Part shown: positions 10,015 through 19,788 of the stretch, piece by piece
How the letters are laid out: every line of letters starts with the position of its first letter
Position numbering within the stretch: the stretch's first letter is position 1
Origin: Halomonas denitrificans
GTDB lineage: Bacteria > Pseudomonadota > Gammaproteobacteria > Pseudomonadales > Halomonadaceae
Assembly: GCF_003056305.1 (NCBI RefSeq)
Contig: NZ_PYVX01000008.1
Coordinates: 62,001-126,000, forward strand
Length of the DNA stretch: 64,000 bases
Reading direction: 5' to 3'
Made by a program: the position numbers and the translations under genes
Notes under the pieces: model-generated
Told to the model about the DNA's origin: nothing
What the model saw: the letters and a program-made list of their open reading frames with translations, nothing else
Database searches by the model: none

Positions 10015-10593
10015 CTAACCGCTCGGATTGTTGGGGTTGCGGGGCAGGTTGACGCTGGCCCGCTGCACGTAGAGGGTCACCGGCGAGGTGCGGTGGCGCA
10101 CCGCCCCGCTGCCATCCAGCAGCTCGGCCTGCAGCACGTGCTCCCCGCGCTCCAGGTTGTTGAGCAGGAAGGTATCGGTGTGCATGGCCGACTGGCTGAC
10201 CCGCCCGTCCACCAGCAGGCGCACCCGATGGTCCTCGCGCAGCTCGGGCTGAATGCCGAGGGTCACCTGGACGTTGCCGGCCGCACCGGTGGGCAGGGTC
10301 TCCTCCTGGCCGGGCGAGAGGATGCCGAAGCGATCGTAGGGCATGAACGGCTGCCCCGGCGCGGACGCCTCGGGCTGGCCCTGCCCGCCCTGCACGGCAG
10401 GCGCCATGCCCGCCGCCTCGCCGGGGCTCGGCACCACGGTGAGCGGGTCGAGCGTTACCGCCTCGCCGCCGCCCTCGGGGTTGTCGGTGAACACCACGTT
10501 GCCCTGGGCGTCGGTGGTGCGGTAGATGGTCTGGGCGTGAGCCGCCAGGCTCAACGACAGCCCCAGCGCCACCATGGCCAGTGCCTTGTTCAT
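10015..10593 (-). CDS. Secreted DUF4124-domain protein
   Basis: A 192-residue exported protein. A signal peptide (MNKALAMVALGLSLSLAAHA) is followed by the DUF4124 signature QTIYRTTDAQGNVVFTDNPE, a short beta-rich domain common in periplasmic proteins of gammaproteobacteria. After a proline/glycine linker, residues 100-185 form a second beta-rich region that may be an Ig-like fold (VTLGIQPELREDHRVRLLVD). Function is unknown; homologues commonly lie beside ntrB in this group, which suggests synteny more than a nitrogen role. The frame remains open past the TAG stop (see 9676-10014). Confidence 0.85.
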   Translation of the reverse strand: MNKALAMVALGLSLSLAAHAQTIYRTTDAQGNVVFTDNPEGGGEAVTLDPLTVVPSPGEAAGMAPAVQGGQGQPEASAPGQPFMPYDRFGILSPGQEETLPTGAAGNVQVTLGIQPELREDHRVRLLVDGRVSQSAMHTDTFLLNNLERGEHVLQAELLDGSGAVRHRTSPVTLYVQRASVNLPRNPNNPSG

Positions 10594-10744
10594 GCGCCGA
10601 TTCCTGCGTTGCCGATGGGTTTCCCTTTATGATGCAAGACTAGCCCAGAAGCGACCCCGCGAGGAACGCGGATGGCCCCCGGAGGCGAAAGACGCCGACG
10701 CCTGGGGGAAGACGACCTGCCCCGATGGAGAGAGGAGACGACGC

Positions 10745-11458
10745 ATGGACGCCTGGCAGACGGTGATCGTTCTCACGCTGATGGCCGGCATGGCGATGCC
10801 GATGGGCGCCTGGCTGGCGCGGGTGGAGTGCATCCCGATCGACTGGCTCGAGAACGAGCTGCGTCACGGCATCATCGCCTTCGGCGGCGGGGCCCTGCTC
10901 TCCGCGGTGGCGCTGGTGCTGGTGCCGGACAGCCTGCCGGCCCTCGACATCGCCTCCGCCACGGCCTGCTTCGTGGCCGGCGGGCTGGCGTTCATGGCCC
11001 TGGACATCGCCCTGCACCGCAGCGGCACCTCGGCCAGCCAGCTCGCCGCCATGCTGGCGGACTTCGTGCCCGAGGCCCTGGCCCTGGGCGCGGCCTTCGC
11101 CCACGGCAGCAGCGGCAGCCTGCTGCTCGCCGGCCTGATGGCGCTGCAGAACCTGCCCGAGGGCTTCAACGCCTACCACGAGCTGCGCCGTACCACCCCC
11201 TACACCAGCCGACGACTGATCGGGCTGTTCTTCGCCATGGCCTGGCTGGGGCCGCTCGCCGGGCTGAGTGGCTTCCTGTGGCTGGCGCCCTACCCCACGG
11301 CGGTGGCGGTGATCATGCTGTTCGCCGCCGGCGGCATCCTCTACTCGGTGTTCCAGGACCTCGCCCCCCAGGCCCGGCTCGAGCGCCACTGGGGCCCGCC
11401 CCTGGGCGCGGTGCTCGGCTTCGCGCTGGGCCTGGTCGGCCATATGCTGCTGATCTAG
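10745..11458 (+). CDS. ZIP-family divalent metal transporter
   Basis: An inner-membrane permease for zinc or related divalent cations. The 237-residue protein has about eight hydrophobic segments. The helix IV/V ZIP signature is recognisable: MLADFVPEALALGAAFAHGS with the metal-site Glu, and LMALQNLPEGFNAYHEL, which carries the conserved N-x-P-E-G. There is no long His-rich loop. The start at 10745 has GAGAGGAG 9 nt upstream. It stands alone and converges on glnA across a strong hairpin. No metal regulatory box was seen, so the metal is unassigned. Confidence 0.85.
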   Translation: MDAWQTVIVLTLMAGMAMPMGAWLARVECIPIDWLENELRHGIIAFGGGALLSAVALVLVPDSLPALDIASATACFVAGGLAFMALDIALHRSGTSASQLAAMLADFVPEALALGAAFAHGSSGSLLLAGLMALQNLPEGFNAYHELRRTTPYTSRRLIGLFFAMAWLGPLAGLSGFLWLAPYPTAVAVIMLFAAGGILYSVFQDLAPQARLERHWGPPLGAVLGFALGLVGHMLLI

Positions 11459-11498
11459 CCCCTCCCGATCGGCGAGGGCCGCACCAAACGCACAAAAG

Positions 11499-11526
11499 AA
11501 GAGGCACGCCCGGGGGCGTGCCTCTT
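11499..11526. terminator. Bidirectional terminator between zip gene and glnA
   Basis: A perfect 12-bp stem (AAGAGGCACGCC / GGCGTGCCTCTT) with loop CGGG. On the minus strand it is followed by TTCTTTTG, making it a good terminator for glnA; it probably also ends the metal transporter transcript. Confidence 0.85.
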
Positions 11527-11560
11527 GCGATGCTGGGGGCGGCGCCGGGGCGCCGCTGGC

Positions 11561-12967
11561 TCAGCAGCTGTAGTACATGTCGAACTCGATCGGGTGCGTG
11601 GTCATGCGGATGCGCTCCACGTCCTCGCTGAGCAGCTCGATGTAGGCATCGATCATGTCGTCGGTGAAGACGCCACCCTCGGTGAGGAAGCTGCGGTCGG
11701 CGTCCAGCGCCTCGAGGGCCTGGTCCAGGCTCTCGGCCACGGTCGGGATCGACTTGCCCTCTTCCGGCGGCAGGTCATAGAGGTTCTTGTCCATGGCATC
11801 GCCGGGGTGGATCTTGTTGCGGATGCCGTCGATGCCGGCCATCAGCATCGCCGCGAAGCACAGGTAGGGGTTGGCGGTCGGATCCGGGAAGCGGGCCTCG
11901 ACGCGCTTGCCCTTGGGGCTTGCGGTGTAGGGGATGCGGATGGAGGCGGAGCGGTTGCGGGCGCTGTAGGCCAGCATCACCGGCGCCTCGAAGCCCGGCA
12001 CCAGACGCTTGTAGGAGTTGGTGGAAGCGTTAGTGAAGGCGTTCAGGGCACGCGCGTGCTTGATGATGCCGCCGATGTAGTAGAGGGCCATCTCGGAGAG
12101 CCCGGCGTACTCGTCACCGGCGAACTGGTTGGTGCCATCCTTCCAGAACGACTGGTGCACGTGCATGCCGCTGCCGTTGTCGCCGACCAGTGGCTTGGGC
12201 ATGAAGGTCGCGGTCTTGCCGTACGCGTGAGCCACGTTGTGGATCACGTACTTCATCTCCTGGACCTCGTCGGCCTTCTTGACCAGGGTGTTGAACTTCA
12301 CGCCGATCTCGTTCTGGCCGGCGTTGGCCACCTCGTGGTGGTGCACCTCGACCGACTGGCCGATGGCCTCCAGGGTGTTGCACATGGCGCCGCGGATGTC
12401 GTGGAAGCTGTCCACCGGCGGCACCGGGAAGTAGCCGCCCTTGACCCGCGGACGGTGGGCCAGGTTACCGCCCTCCACCGGACGATCGGTGGACCAGGCG
12501 CCCTCCTCGGAGGAGATCTTGTACATGGAGCCCTCGATATCGGACTTCCAGTGCACCTCGTCGAAGATGAAGAACTCGGGCTCGGGGCCGAAGAAGGCGG
12601 TGTCGCCCAGGCCGGAGGACTGCAGATAGGCCTCGGCGCGCTTGGCGATGGAGCGCGGGTCGCGCTCGTAGCCCTGCATGGTGGCCGGCTCGATGATGTC
12701 GCAGCGCAGCACCAGGGTGGCGTCTTCGGTGAAGGGGTCGAGGAAGCCGGAGCCGTCCTCCGGGCGCAGGATCATGTCGGACTCGTTGATGCCCTTCCAG
12801 CCGGAGATGGAGGAGCCGTCGAACATCTGACCGTTCTCGAAAAACTCCTCGTCGACGTCACGGGCCGGGATGGTGACGTGCTGTTCCTTGCCGCGCGTGT
12901 CGGTGAAACGCAGGTCGATCCACTTCACGTCGTGTTCTTCAATCAGGGCGAGCGTCTTCTCGGACAT
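11561..12967 (-). CDS. glnA: Glutamine synthetase type I
   Basis: This dodecameric cytosolic enzyme makes glutamine from glutamate, ammonia and ATP. It is 468 residues from the ATG at 12967 (GGAGG 6 nt upstream), the standard GSI-beta length; the longer frame starts inside the promoter. Visible signatures include the N-terminal beta-grasp ([17 protein letters not shown]), the ATP-site block [20 protein letters not shown], and the adenylylation loop [14 protein letters not shown] with its Tyr, so activity should be controlled by GlnE. The upstream region has a sigma-54 promoter and an NtrC site, indicating nitrogen-limitation control through the neighbouring ntrBC. Confidence 0.98.
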   Translation of the reverse strand: MSEKTLALIEEHDVKWIDLRFTDTRGKEQHVTIPARDVDEEFFENGQMFDGSSISGWKGINESDMILRPEDGSGFLDPFTEDATLVLRCDIIEPATMQGYERDPRSIAKRAEAYLQSSGLGDTAFFGPEPEFFIFDEVHWKSDIEGSMYKISSEEGAWSTDRPVEGGNLAHRPRVKGGYFPVPPVDSFHDIRGAMCNTLEAIGQSVEVHHHEVANAGQNEIGVKFNTLVKKADEVQEMKYVIHNVAHAYGKTATFMPKPLVGDNGSGMHVHQSFWKDGTNQFAGDEYAGLSEMALYYIGGIIKHARALNAFTNASTNSYKRLVPGFEAPVMLAYSARNRSASIRIPYTASPKGKRVEARFPDPTANPYLCFAAMLMAGIDGIRNKIHPGDAMDKNLYDLPPEEGKSIPTVAESLDQALEALDADRSFLTEGGVFTDDMIDAYIELLSEDVERIRMTTHPIEFDMYYSC

Positions 12968-13106
12968 AGGTCCTCCACAGTGAGCTGGGCTGAAAAGCTG
13001 GAGCGGTGGCGGGGCAGTGGCGCGAGCCGGTTCCCACGACGTTGTAGCATGTCGCCGGGCCGGTGCCCACGGCCACCCAACCGCCGCATGGCCTTGTCGA
13101 GAGGAA

Positions 13107-13122
13107 TGCAGGTCGCGTGCCA
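13107..13122 (-). promoter_or_regulatory. Sigma-54 promoter of glnA
   Basis: The minus strand reads TGGCACGCGACCTGCA, with the invariant GG and GC exactly 10 nt apart as required for -24/-12 elements. It lies about 140 bp upstream of the glnA start codon. Confidence 0.85.
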
Positions 13123-13252
13123 ATCTTGCACCATCTCACGGCACCCGGATCATAAACCATTGATGGGTAGCAGGTTTATTCAATCGTCATGCGCCGAGCC
13201 ATGCACCAGGATCGCCATTCTGTCCGCCGAGGTGACGTATCGCACCGCTCAT

Positions 13253-13269
13253 CGCACCATTTGGGTGCA
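13253..13269. promoter_or_regulatory. NtrC-binding site (enhancer) of glnA
   Basis: CGCACCATTTGGGTGCA matches TGCACC-N5-GGTGCA at all but the first position, about 130 bp upstream of the sigma-54 promoter, a normal enhancer distance. TGCACC half-sites on either side may support cooperative binding. Confidence 0.8.
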
Positions 13270-13560
13270 CAAAGATCGCCCGCTGCACCACATTAACCCA
13301 TCCACCACCCGCCGGACCGCCCGCCCCATCGCGGGCCGCCACGACGCCATGACCTCCCTCATGCCCGCGACCGTTGGAAGCTCATCTTGGCGACACAGAA
13401 ATATCAGTCCGGCGTTCGTTGATACGTGTTAACACCAAAAACTACACTCGTTTACATGGCGGCGCCGACCGGGGTGGCGCGGACTCCGGAGGGGTAGCGC
13501 AGGTTCTGGAGGGAGCGCCATTCCGACATCCTGCGCCCTACCACGGGAGCCGACCCGAGC

Positions 13561-14100
13561 ATGATTGTCTGCAGCATCCTCCTCGATGCCCGCGCCTCGG
13601 GTGCCGGTCTGCCGCGCCGCCTGGCGGCGCTGAGGCCCCTGCGACAGCGCCGCGACCTGCGCCTCGAGGTGCTGCTGGCCGATGACACCGGCGACGCGCG
13701 CCTGCGGCGCCTGGCCGCTCGCCACGACGTGCGCCTGATCGTCACCGATGGGACCCCGCTCGGCGACCGCCTCAACACGGCGGTGACCCACAGCCAGGGC
13801 GAGGCCCTGCTGTTCCCGGCCCAGGGACGCCCCCTCTCGCCGGGCTGGCTGGTGGACACCCTGGCCGAGGTCGAGCACCACGTCCGGGACGCCGTGGTGC
13901 TGACGGCCGGCCGCCCCAGCCGGCTGTCGCTGTTCTGGCAGCGCCTGCGTCACCGCCCCCTCACCGATACCCTCTGCGTCTCCCGCGCCTGGTTCGAGCG
14001 CATCGGCGGCTGCGACCCGTCGCTGGACGCCGAGGCCCTGCCCGACCTGATCGCGCGGCTGCACGCCTGCCAGGCGCGCGTCGCCGCCATCGAGGCCTGA
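13561..14100 (+). CDS. Short glycosyltransferase-like (GT-A fold) protein
   Basis: A 179-residue cytosolic protein resembling a shortened family-2 glycosyltransferase. It starts with a beta-strand (MIVCSILLDAR), has a nucleotide-sugar-like strand/turn (LEVLLADDTGD), the segment LNTAVTHSQGEALLFP, and a late motif CVSRAWFERIGGCDPSLDAE that matches the conserved F-x-x-x-G-G-F-D of the rSAM/selenodomain-associated transferase group. It lacks an obvious DXD. It may be catalytically reduced. Located between glnA and typA with no partner genes. Fold assignment is moderate; function unknown. Confidence 0.55.
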   Translation: MIVCSILLDARASGAGLPRRLAALRPLRQRRDLRLEVLLADDTGDARLRRLAARHDVRLIVTDGTPLGDRLNTAVTHSQGEALLFPAQGRPLSPGWLVDTLAEVEHHVRDAVVLTAGRPSRLSLFWQRLRHRPLTDTLCVSRAWFERIGGCDPSLDAEALPDLIARLHACQARVAAIEA

Positions 14101-14205
14101 AAAAGCGCCCGCCGAGGCCCTCCCGGGCCGCCTCCAAGCCACTGATATCTGGTCGTGACGGAAGATTCACGGCGACAAAGCTGGTAGCCGTCATCGCCCT
14201 GCCCC

Positions 14206-14211
14206 TATAAT
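14206..14211 (+). promoter_or_regulatory. -10 element upstream of typA
   Basis: A perfect TATAAT lies 31 nt before the typA GTG. No good -35 hexamer is visible at 16-18 nt spacing, so the promoter may depend on another feature. Confidence 0.5.
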
Positions 14212-14242
14212 GCGCCCCCAATTTTGTCAGCAGGATCCCGTC

Positions 14243-16069
<1,827 letters not shown>

Positions 16070-16086
16070 GCCGGCCCGCCGCCGCC

Positions 16087-16110
16087 AGAGCCCGCCCACC
16101 GGCGGGCTCT
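16087..16110 (+). terminator. typA terminator
   Basis: Stem AGAGCCCGCC / GGCGGGCTCT with loop CACC, followed by GTCGTTTGT, 17 nt after the typA stop. Confidence 0.8.
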
Positions 16111-16208
16111 GTCGTTTGTGGCCGCGCCGTTCGGCCCCGCGCCCCGGCGACGGCTATGCTGGAGACTGGCAGGCTGGAGGCTTGGCTCACCCACCAAGGA
16201 GTGCCGTC

Positions 16209-16547
16209 ATGCACAAGCACGTGGAATGGGACGATCCCGGCGACCGGAGCGTCCTGGATTACTATGCCGACCATCCCGACGACTACCGCCCGCCCCAGCG
16301 CGGCAGCATCCTCTCGGCCAGCTACCGGGGGTTCACCGTCCGGGTGCGGGTCGAGGCGCGGGTCGAGGAGACCAACATCGGCGAGGTGGTGGCGCTGATC
16401 GCCGACGACAACGGCCGGCGCCAGCAGGCCGCCGGCGACCTCGCGCTGGGCGACACGGTGCGCCTCCCCGACGCCTACCGCGCCCTCGAACCTCGCCACC
16501 CCGGCGAGGCGGAGGAGTCGGAAGAGTCCGACGAGCCGCAAGACTGA
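16209..16547 (+). CDS. Small acidic protein of unknown function
   Basis: A 112-residue soluble protein from the ATG at 16209, chosen because AAGGAG lies 8 nt upstream. The N-terminus is polar and His/Asp-rich (MHKHVEWDDPGDRS), the centre is predicted beta-rich (FTVRVRVEARVEETNIGEVV), and the C-terminus is highly acidic (EAEESEESDEPQD). I do not recognise a family. It stands alone between typA and a sodium symporter, with a GC-rich hairpin (16552-16577) just after its stop. The acidic bias fits a halophile cytosol. Confidence 0.7.
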   Translation: MHKHVEWDDPGDRSVLDYYADHPDDYRPPQRGSILSASYRGFTVRVRVEARVEETNIGEVVALIADDNGRRQQAAGDLALGDTVRLPDAYRALEPRHPGEAEESEESDEPQD

Positions 16548-16551
16548 TCCC

Positions 16552-16639
16552 GGCGGCGCTGACCACCAGGCGCCGCCAACGTCTCCTAAACGCTGGCCCA
16601 CTAGCCAGCGAGGCCCCCGTGCCGCACAGTTGGCGGCAC
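16552..16639 (+). promoter_or_regulatory. Three consecutive hairpins in the NSS transporter leader
   Basis: Perfect stems at 16552-16559/16570-16577 (GGCGGCGC), 16591-16597/16604-16610 (CGCTGGC) and 16619-16625/16633-16639 (GTGCCGC) fill the gap before the sodium symporter. The first may end the upstream gene; the other two would lie in the symporter leader. No known riboswitch consensus was recognised. Confidence 0.35.
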
Positions 16640-16676
16640 AGGCTCACAAGGCCCACCAAGGCAATCCTGGATTCCC

Positions 16677-18122
16677 ATGAGCACGCACAACGTCTGGACC
16701 CACAAGGGCACCTTCCTGCTGGCCGCCGTCGGCTCGGCCGTCGGGCTCGGCAACCTCTGGCGCTTCCCCTACCTGACCGGCGAGAACGGCGGCGGCGCCT
16801 TCATCTTGGTCTACGCCCTGACCATCTTCGCCGTGGGCATCCCGATCCTGATCGCCGAGATCATGCTCGGCCGCAACAGCCGGCGCAGCCCGATCATGGG
16901 CATGCGCTTCCTCACCCGCACCCACCAGACCTCCCGCGCCTGGGAGTCGATCGGCTGGCTGGGAGCCGCCTCCGCCTTCCTGATCCTGAGCTTCTACTCG
17001 GTGATCGCCGGCTGGGCGATCCACTACACCGGGCTGATGCTGACCGGCGGGATGGCCGAGATCGACGCCGCCGGGGCCGGCCAGAGCTTCGATGCGCTGC
17101 TCGCCTCGCCGATGCTGCTGACCCTCTACCACACCCTGTTCATCGCCGCCTCGGCGCTGATCGTGGGTCTGGGCATCCACAAGGGCATCGAGGCGGGCCT
17201 GCGCCTGCTGATGCCGTCGCTGTTCGTGATCCTGCTGGTGGTGCTGGGCTACGGCGCCGTGGTCGGCGACATCGGCGCCGCGGCGAGCTTCCTGTTCACC
17301 TTCAACCTGGCGGACCTGAGCCTCGAGGGCTGGCTCGAGGCGATGGGACAGTCGTTCTTCACCCTGAGCCTCGGCATGGGCGCGATCATGGCCTACGGCG
17401 CCTACATGCCGGGCGAGTCCTCGCTGACCCGCACCGCCTTCGCCATCGCCCTGGTGGACACCGCGGTGGCCATGGTGGCGGGCCTGGCGATCTTCTCGCT
17501 GGTCTTCGGCTCTGGCCTGAACCCCGGCGAGGGCCCCGGCCTGATGTTCGTCACCCTGCCGCTGGCCTTCGCCGAGATGCCCGGCGGCGCCCTGGTCGGC
17601 GGGGTCTTCTTCATCCTGGTGCTGGGTGCGGCGATCAGCTCGTCGATCTCGCTGATCGAGCCGGTGGCGGCCTTCCTGGTCGAGCGCTTCGACCTGACCC
17701 GCCCCCAGGCCGTGACCCTGATGGTCATCGCCAGCTGGGCGCTGGGGCTGCTCACCGTGGTCAGCTTCAACCTGTGGGCCGAGGGCACCCTCTTCCACAC
17801 CCTGTTCGGGCGCAGCGCCTTCGGCTTCATCGAGATGCTGACCAACATCTTCATGCCGCTGGGCGGCCTGATGATCGCGCTGTTCGCCGGCTGGGCGCTG
17901 ACCCACTCCGAGGTGATGAAGGAGATGCACACCAACGAGCGCTGGTTCCGCATCTGGCGCTTCCTGGTGCGCTTCGTGGCGCCGGCGGCGGTGGCCTTCG
18001 TCTTCCTGCGCGCCATCCCGCAGATCGACGGCTATCTGATCCCGACCATCGGCGCCGTGGTGATCGTCGGCGCCTTCGCCGCGGGCCGCACCTTCCTCGC
18101 CGATGACAGCCAGCAGCTGTAG
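16677..18122 (+). CDS. Neurotransmitter:sodium symporter (NSS/SNF) family transporter
   Basis: An inner-membrane Na+-coupled importer of amino acids or related amines with a LeuT fold. The 481-residue protein begins with the hallmark TM1 motif GSAVGLGNLWRFPYLTGENG, which lines the Na+ and substrate sites, and has about eleven to twelve hydrophobic segments, the length typical of bacterial NSS proteins with a shortened end. TM6 and TM8 regions (SLGMGAIMAYGAYMP; AAISSSISLIEP) fit Na+ binding. It precedes a LIV-type ABC importer on the same strand by 66 bp, so both may handle amino acids. The exact substrate is unknown. Confidence 0.93.
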   Translation: MSTHNVWTHKGTFLLAAVGSAVGLGNLWRFPYLTGENGGGAFILVYALTIFAVGIPILIAEIMLGRNSRRSPIMGMRFLTRTHQTSRAWESIGWLGAASAFLILSFYSVIAGWAIHYTGLMLTGGMAEIDAAGAGQSFDALLASPMLLTLYHTLFIAASALIVGLGIHKGIEAGLRLLMPSLFVILLVVLGYGAVVGDIGAAASFLFTFNLADLSLEGWLEAMGQSFFTLSLGMGAIMAYGAYMPGESSLTRTAFAIALVDTAVAMVAGLAIFSLVFGSGLNPGEGPGLMFVTLPLAFAEMPGGALVGGVFFILVLGAAISSSISLIEPVAAFLVERFDLTRPQAVTLMVIASWALGLLTVVSFNLWAEGTLFHTLFGRSAFGFIEMLTNIFMPLGGLMIALFAGWALTHSEVMKEMHTNERWFRIWRFLVRFVAPAAVAFVFLRAIPQIDGYLIPTIGAVVIVGAFAAGRTFLADDSQQL

Positions 18123-18188
18123 GGGCCAGCACCCGAGAACGGGAACGTCCGGGCCGCACCACCAGAACAACAACCAATGGAATCCGTC

Positions 18189-18956
18189 ATGGCCGCCATC
18201 ATCGAGGTACAGCACGTCAACAAGGCCTTCGGGGGCCTCCAGGTCATCAATGACTGCTCGATCCAGGTGGAGAAGGGGTCGATCACCGGCCTGATCGGCC
18301 CCAACGGGGCCGGCAAGTCGACGCTGTTCAACATCATCGCCGGGGCCCTGCCGCTGGACAGCGGCCGGATCCTGCTCGACGGCGACGACATCACCAACCA
18401 GCCGGCCAACGCGCTGTTCCACCGCGGCCTGCTGCGCACCTTCCAGATCGCCCACGAGTTCTCCCAGATGACGGCGCTGGAGAACCTGATGATGGTGCCG
18501 CCGGCGCAGTCCGGCGAGAACCTGTTCGCCGCCTGGTTCACGCCGGGCCTGGTGCGCAGCGAGGAGGCCGAGGTGCGCCGCCGGGCGCTGGAGGTGATCG
18601 ACTTCATCGGCCTGCACCACGTGCGCAACGAGCTCGCCGGCAACCTCTCCGGCGGCCAGAAGAAGCTCCTCGAACTCGGCCGCACCATGATGACCGACGC
18701 CCGGGTGGTGCTGCTCGACGAGATCGCCGCCGGGGTCAACCGCACCCTGCTCGGCGACCTGGTCACCAACATCGAGCGGCTCAATCGCGAGATGGGCTAC
18801 ACCTTCCTGGTCATCGAGCACGACATGGACATGATCGCCCGGCTCTGCGACCCGGTGATCGTGCTCGCCCAGGGCAGCGTGATGGTCGAGGGCAGCATCG
18901 AGGAGATCCAGAACAACCCCGAGGTCATCGAGGCCTACTTTGGCGCCGCCAGCTGA
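18189..18956 (+). CDS. livG: Branched-chain amino acid-type ABC transporter ATPase (LivG-like)
   Basis: A cytosolic ATPase subunit of a HAAT-family importer. Walker A is GLIGPNGAGKST, the signature LSGGQKKLLELGRTM, and Walker B VVLLDEIAAGV, with Ile in place of the usual Pro after Asp-Glu. The H-loop is VIEHDMD. 255 residues from the ATG at 18189; an ATG four codons earlier (18177) is possible and neither has a strong Shine-Dalgarno sequence. It is first in the operon livG-livF-livH-livM. The last 15 bases are repeated immediately downstream. The symbol denotes the family; the amino acid carried is not known. Confidence 0.88.
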   Translation: MAAIIEVQHVNKAFGGLQVINDCSIQVEKGSITGLIGPNGAGKSTLFNIIAGALPLDSGRILLDGDDITNQPANALFHRGLLRTFQIAHEFSQMTALENLMMVPPAQSGENLFAAWFTPGLVRSEEAEVRRRALEVIDFIGLHHVRNELAGNLSGGQKKLLELGRTMMTDARVVLLDEIAAGVNRTLLGDLVTNIERLNREMGYTFLVIEHDMDMIARLCDPVIVLAQGSVMVEGSIEEIQNNPEVIEAYFGAAS

Positions 18957-18975
18957 TTGGGGCGCCGCCAGCTGA
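18942..18975. repeat. 15-bp tandem repeat over the livG stop codon
   Basis: GGCGCCGCCAGCTGA occurs at 18942-18956, ending livG, and again at 18961-18975 with a period of 19 bp. It looks like a slippage duplication of the livG 3' end. Confidence 0.85.
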
Positions 18976-19061
18976 CCGCGGCGCCGCCTCCGCCCGGGCG
19001 GGCCGGGGCCCCGAGGCGGGACGCCTCCAATAACGATAACGAACGCAGAGAACGACTGACC

Positions 19062-19766
19062 ATGCCATTACTCGACGCACGCAACGTGCACGGTGGCTAC
19101 GGCGGCATGAACATCCTCAACGGGGTGGACATGGCCATCGAGTCCGACCAGATCGGCGTGATCGTCGGTCCCAACGGGGCCGGCAAGTCCACCATGCTCA
19201 AGGCCGTCTTCGGCCTGCTCCACGTCAGCCAGGGCGAGATCCTGCTGCGCGGCGAGCCGATCCACAACCTGCCCCCCAACCAGCTGGTGCAGAAGGGGAT
19301 GGGCTTCGTGCCCCAGGAAAACAACGTCTTCCCGAGCCTCACGGTGAAGGAGAACCTGGAGATGGGCGCCTTCCTCAAGCCGGGCAACGTCAAGCGCATG
19401 CTGGCCCAGGTCTACGACTTCTTCCCGCCGCTCCACGACAAGCGCCACCAGCCGGCCGGCGAGCTCTCCGGCGGCCAGCGCCAGATGGTGGCCATGGGCC
19501 GGGCGCTGATGGCCGAACCCAGCCTGCTGCTGCTCGACGAGCCCACCGCCGGCCTCTCGCCGCTCTACATGAACGAGATCTTCGAGCAGGTGAAGCTGGT
19601 CAACTCGGCCGGCGTGGGCATCCTGATGGTCGAGCAGAACGCCAAGCAGGCGCTGGGCATCGCCGACAAGGGCTTCGTGCTGGCCGCCGGCCAGAATCGC
19701 TTCACCGATACCGGGGCCGCCCTGCTGGCCGACCCGGACGTCGCCAAGAGCTTCCTCGGCGGCTAG
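19062..19766 (+). CDS. livF: Branched-chain amino acid-type ABC transporter ATPase (LivF-like)
   Basis: The second ATPase subunit of the importer. The 234-residue protein has Walker A GVIVGPNGAGKST, a Q-loop region FVPQENNVFPSLTV, signature LSGGQRQMVAMGRAL and Walker B LLLLDEPTAGLSP, all canonical. The ATG at 19062 is chosen because the upstream part of the frame is GC-rich spacer with the livG tandem duplication. 105 bp separates it from livG and 22 bp from livH. It would pair with LivG beneath the LivHM membrane core. Confidence 0.92.
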   Translation: MPLLDARNVHGGYGGMNILNGVDMAIESDQIGVIVGPNGAGKSTMLKAVFGLLHVSQGEILLRGEPIHNLPPNQLVQKGMGFVPQENNVFPSLTVKENLEMGAFLKPGNVKRMLAQVYDFFPPLHDKRHQPAGELSGGQRQMVAMGRALMAEPSLLLLDEPTAGLSPLYMNEIFEQVKLVNSAGVGILMVEQNAKQALGIADKGFVLAAGQNRFTDTGAALLADPDVAKSFLGG

Positions 19767-19788
19767 CCGGGAACGGGAGAGTATCGAC

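Larger units (their letters stand above)
12968..13560. other. Regulatory intergenic region of glnA
   Basis: The 593-bp gap upstream of glnA holds the sigma-54 promoter (13107-13122), a full NtrC site (13253-13269) and additional TGCACC half-sites near 13202 and 13283. Between about 13290 and 13560 I see no further gene or clear site; this part must also contain the promoter of the divergent glycosyltransferase-like gene. Confidence 0.6.

Noticed and set aside
16118-18106. A 662-codon plus-strand frame over the small acidic gene and the NSS gene
   Set aside because: Out-of-frame Arg/Pro-rich translation; the NSS reading frame has the family motifs.
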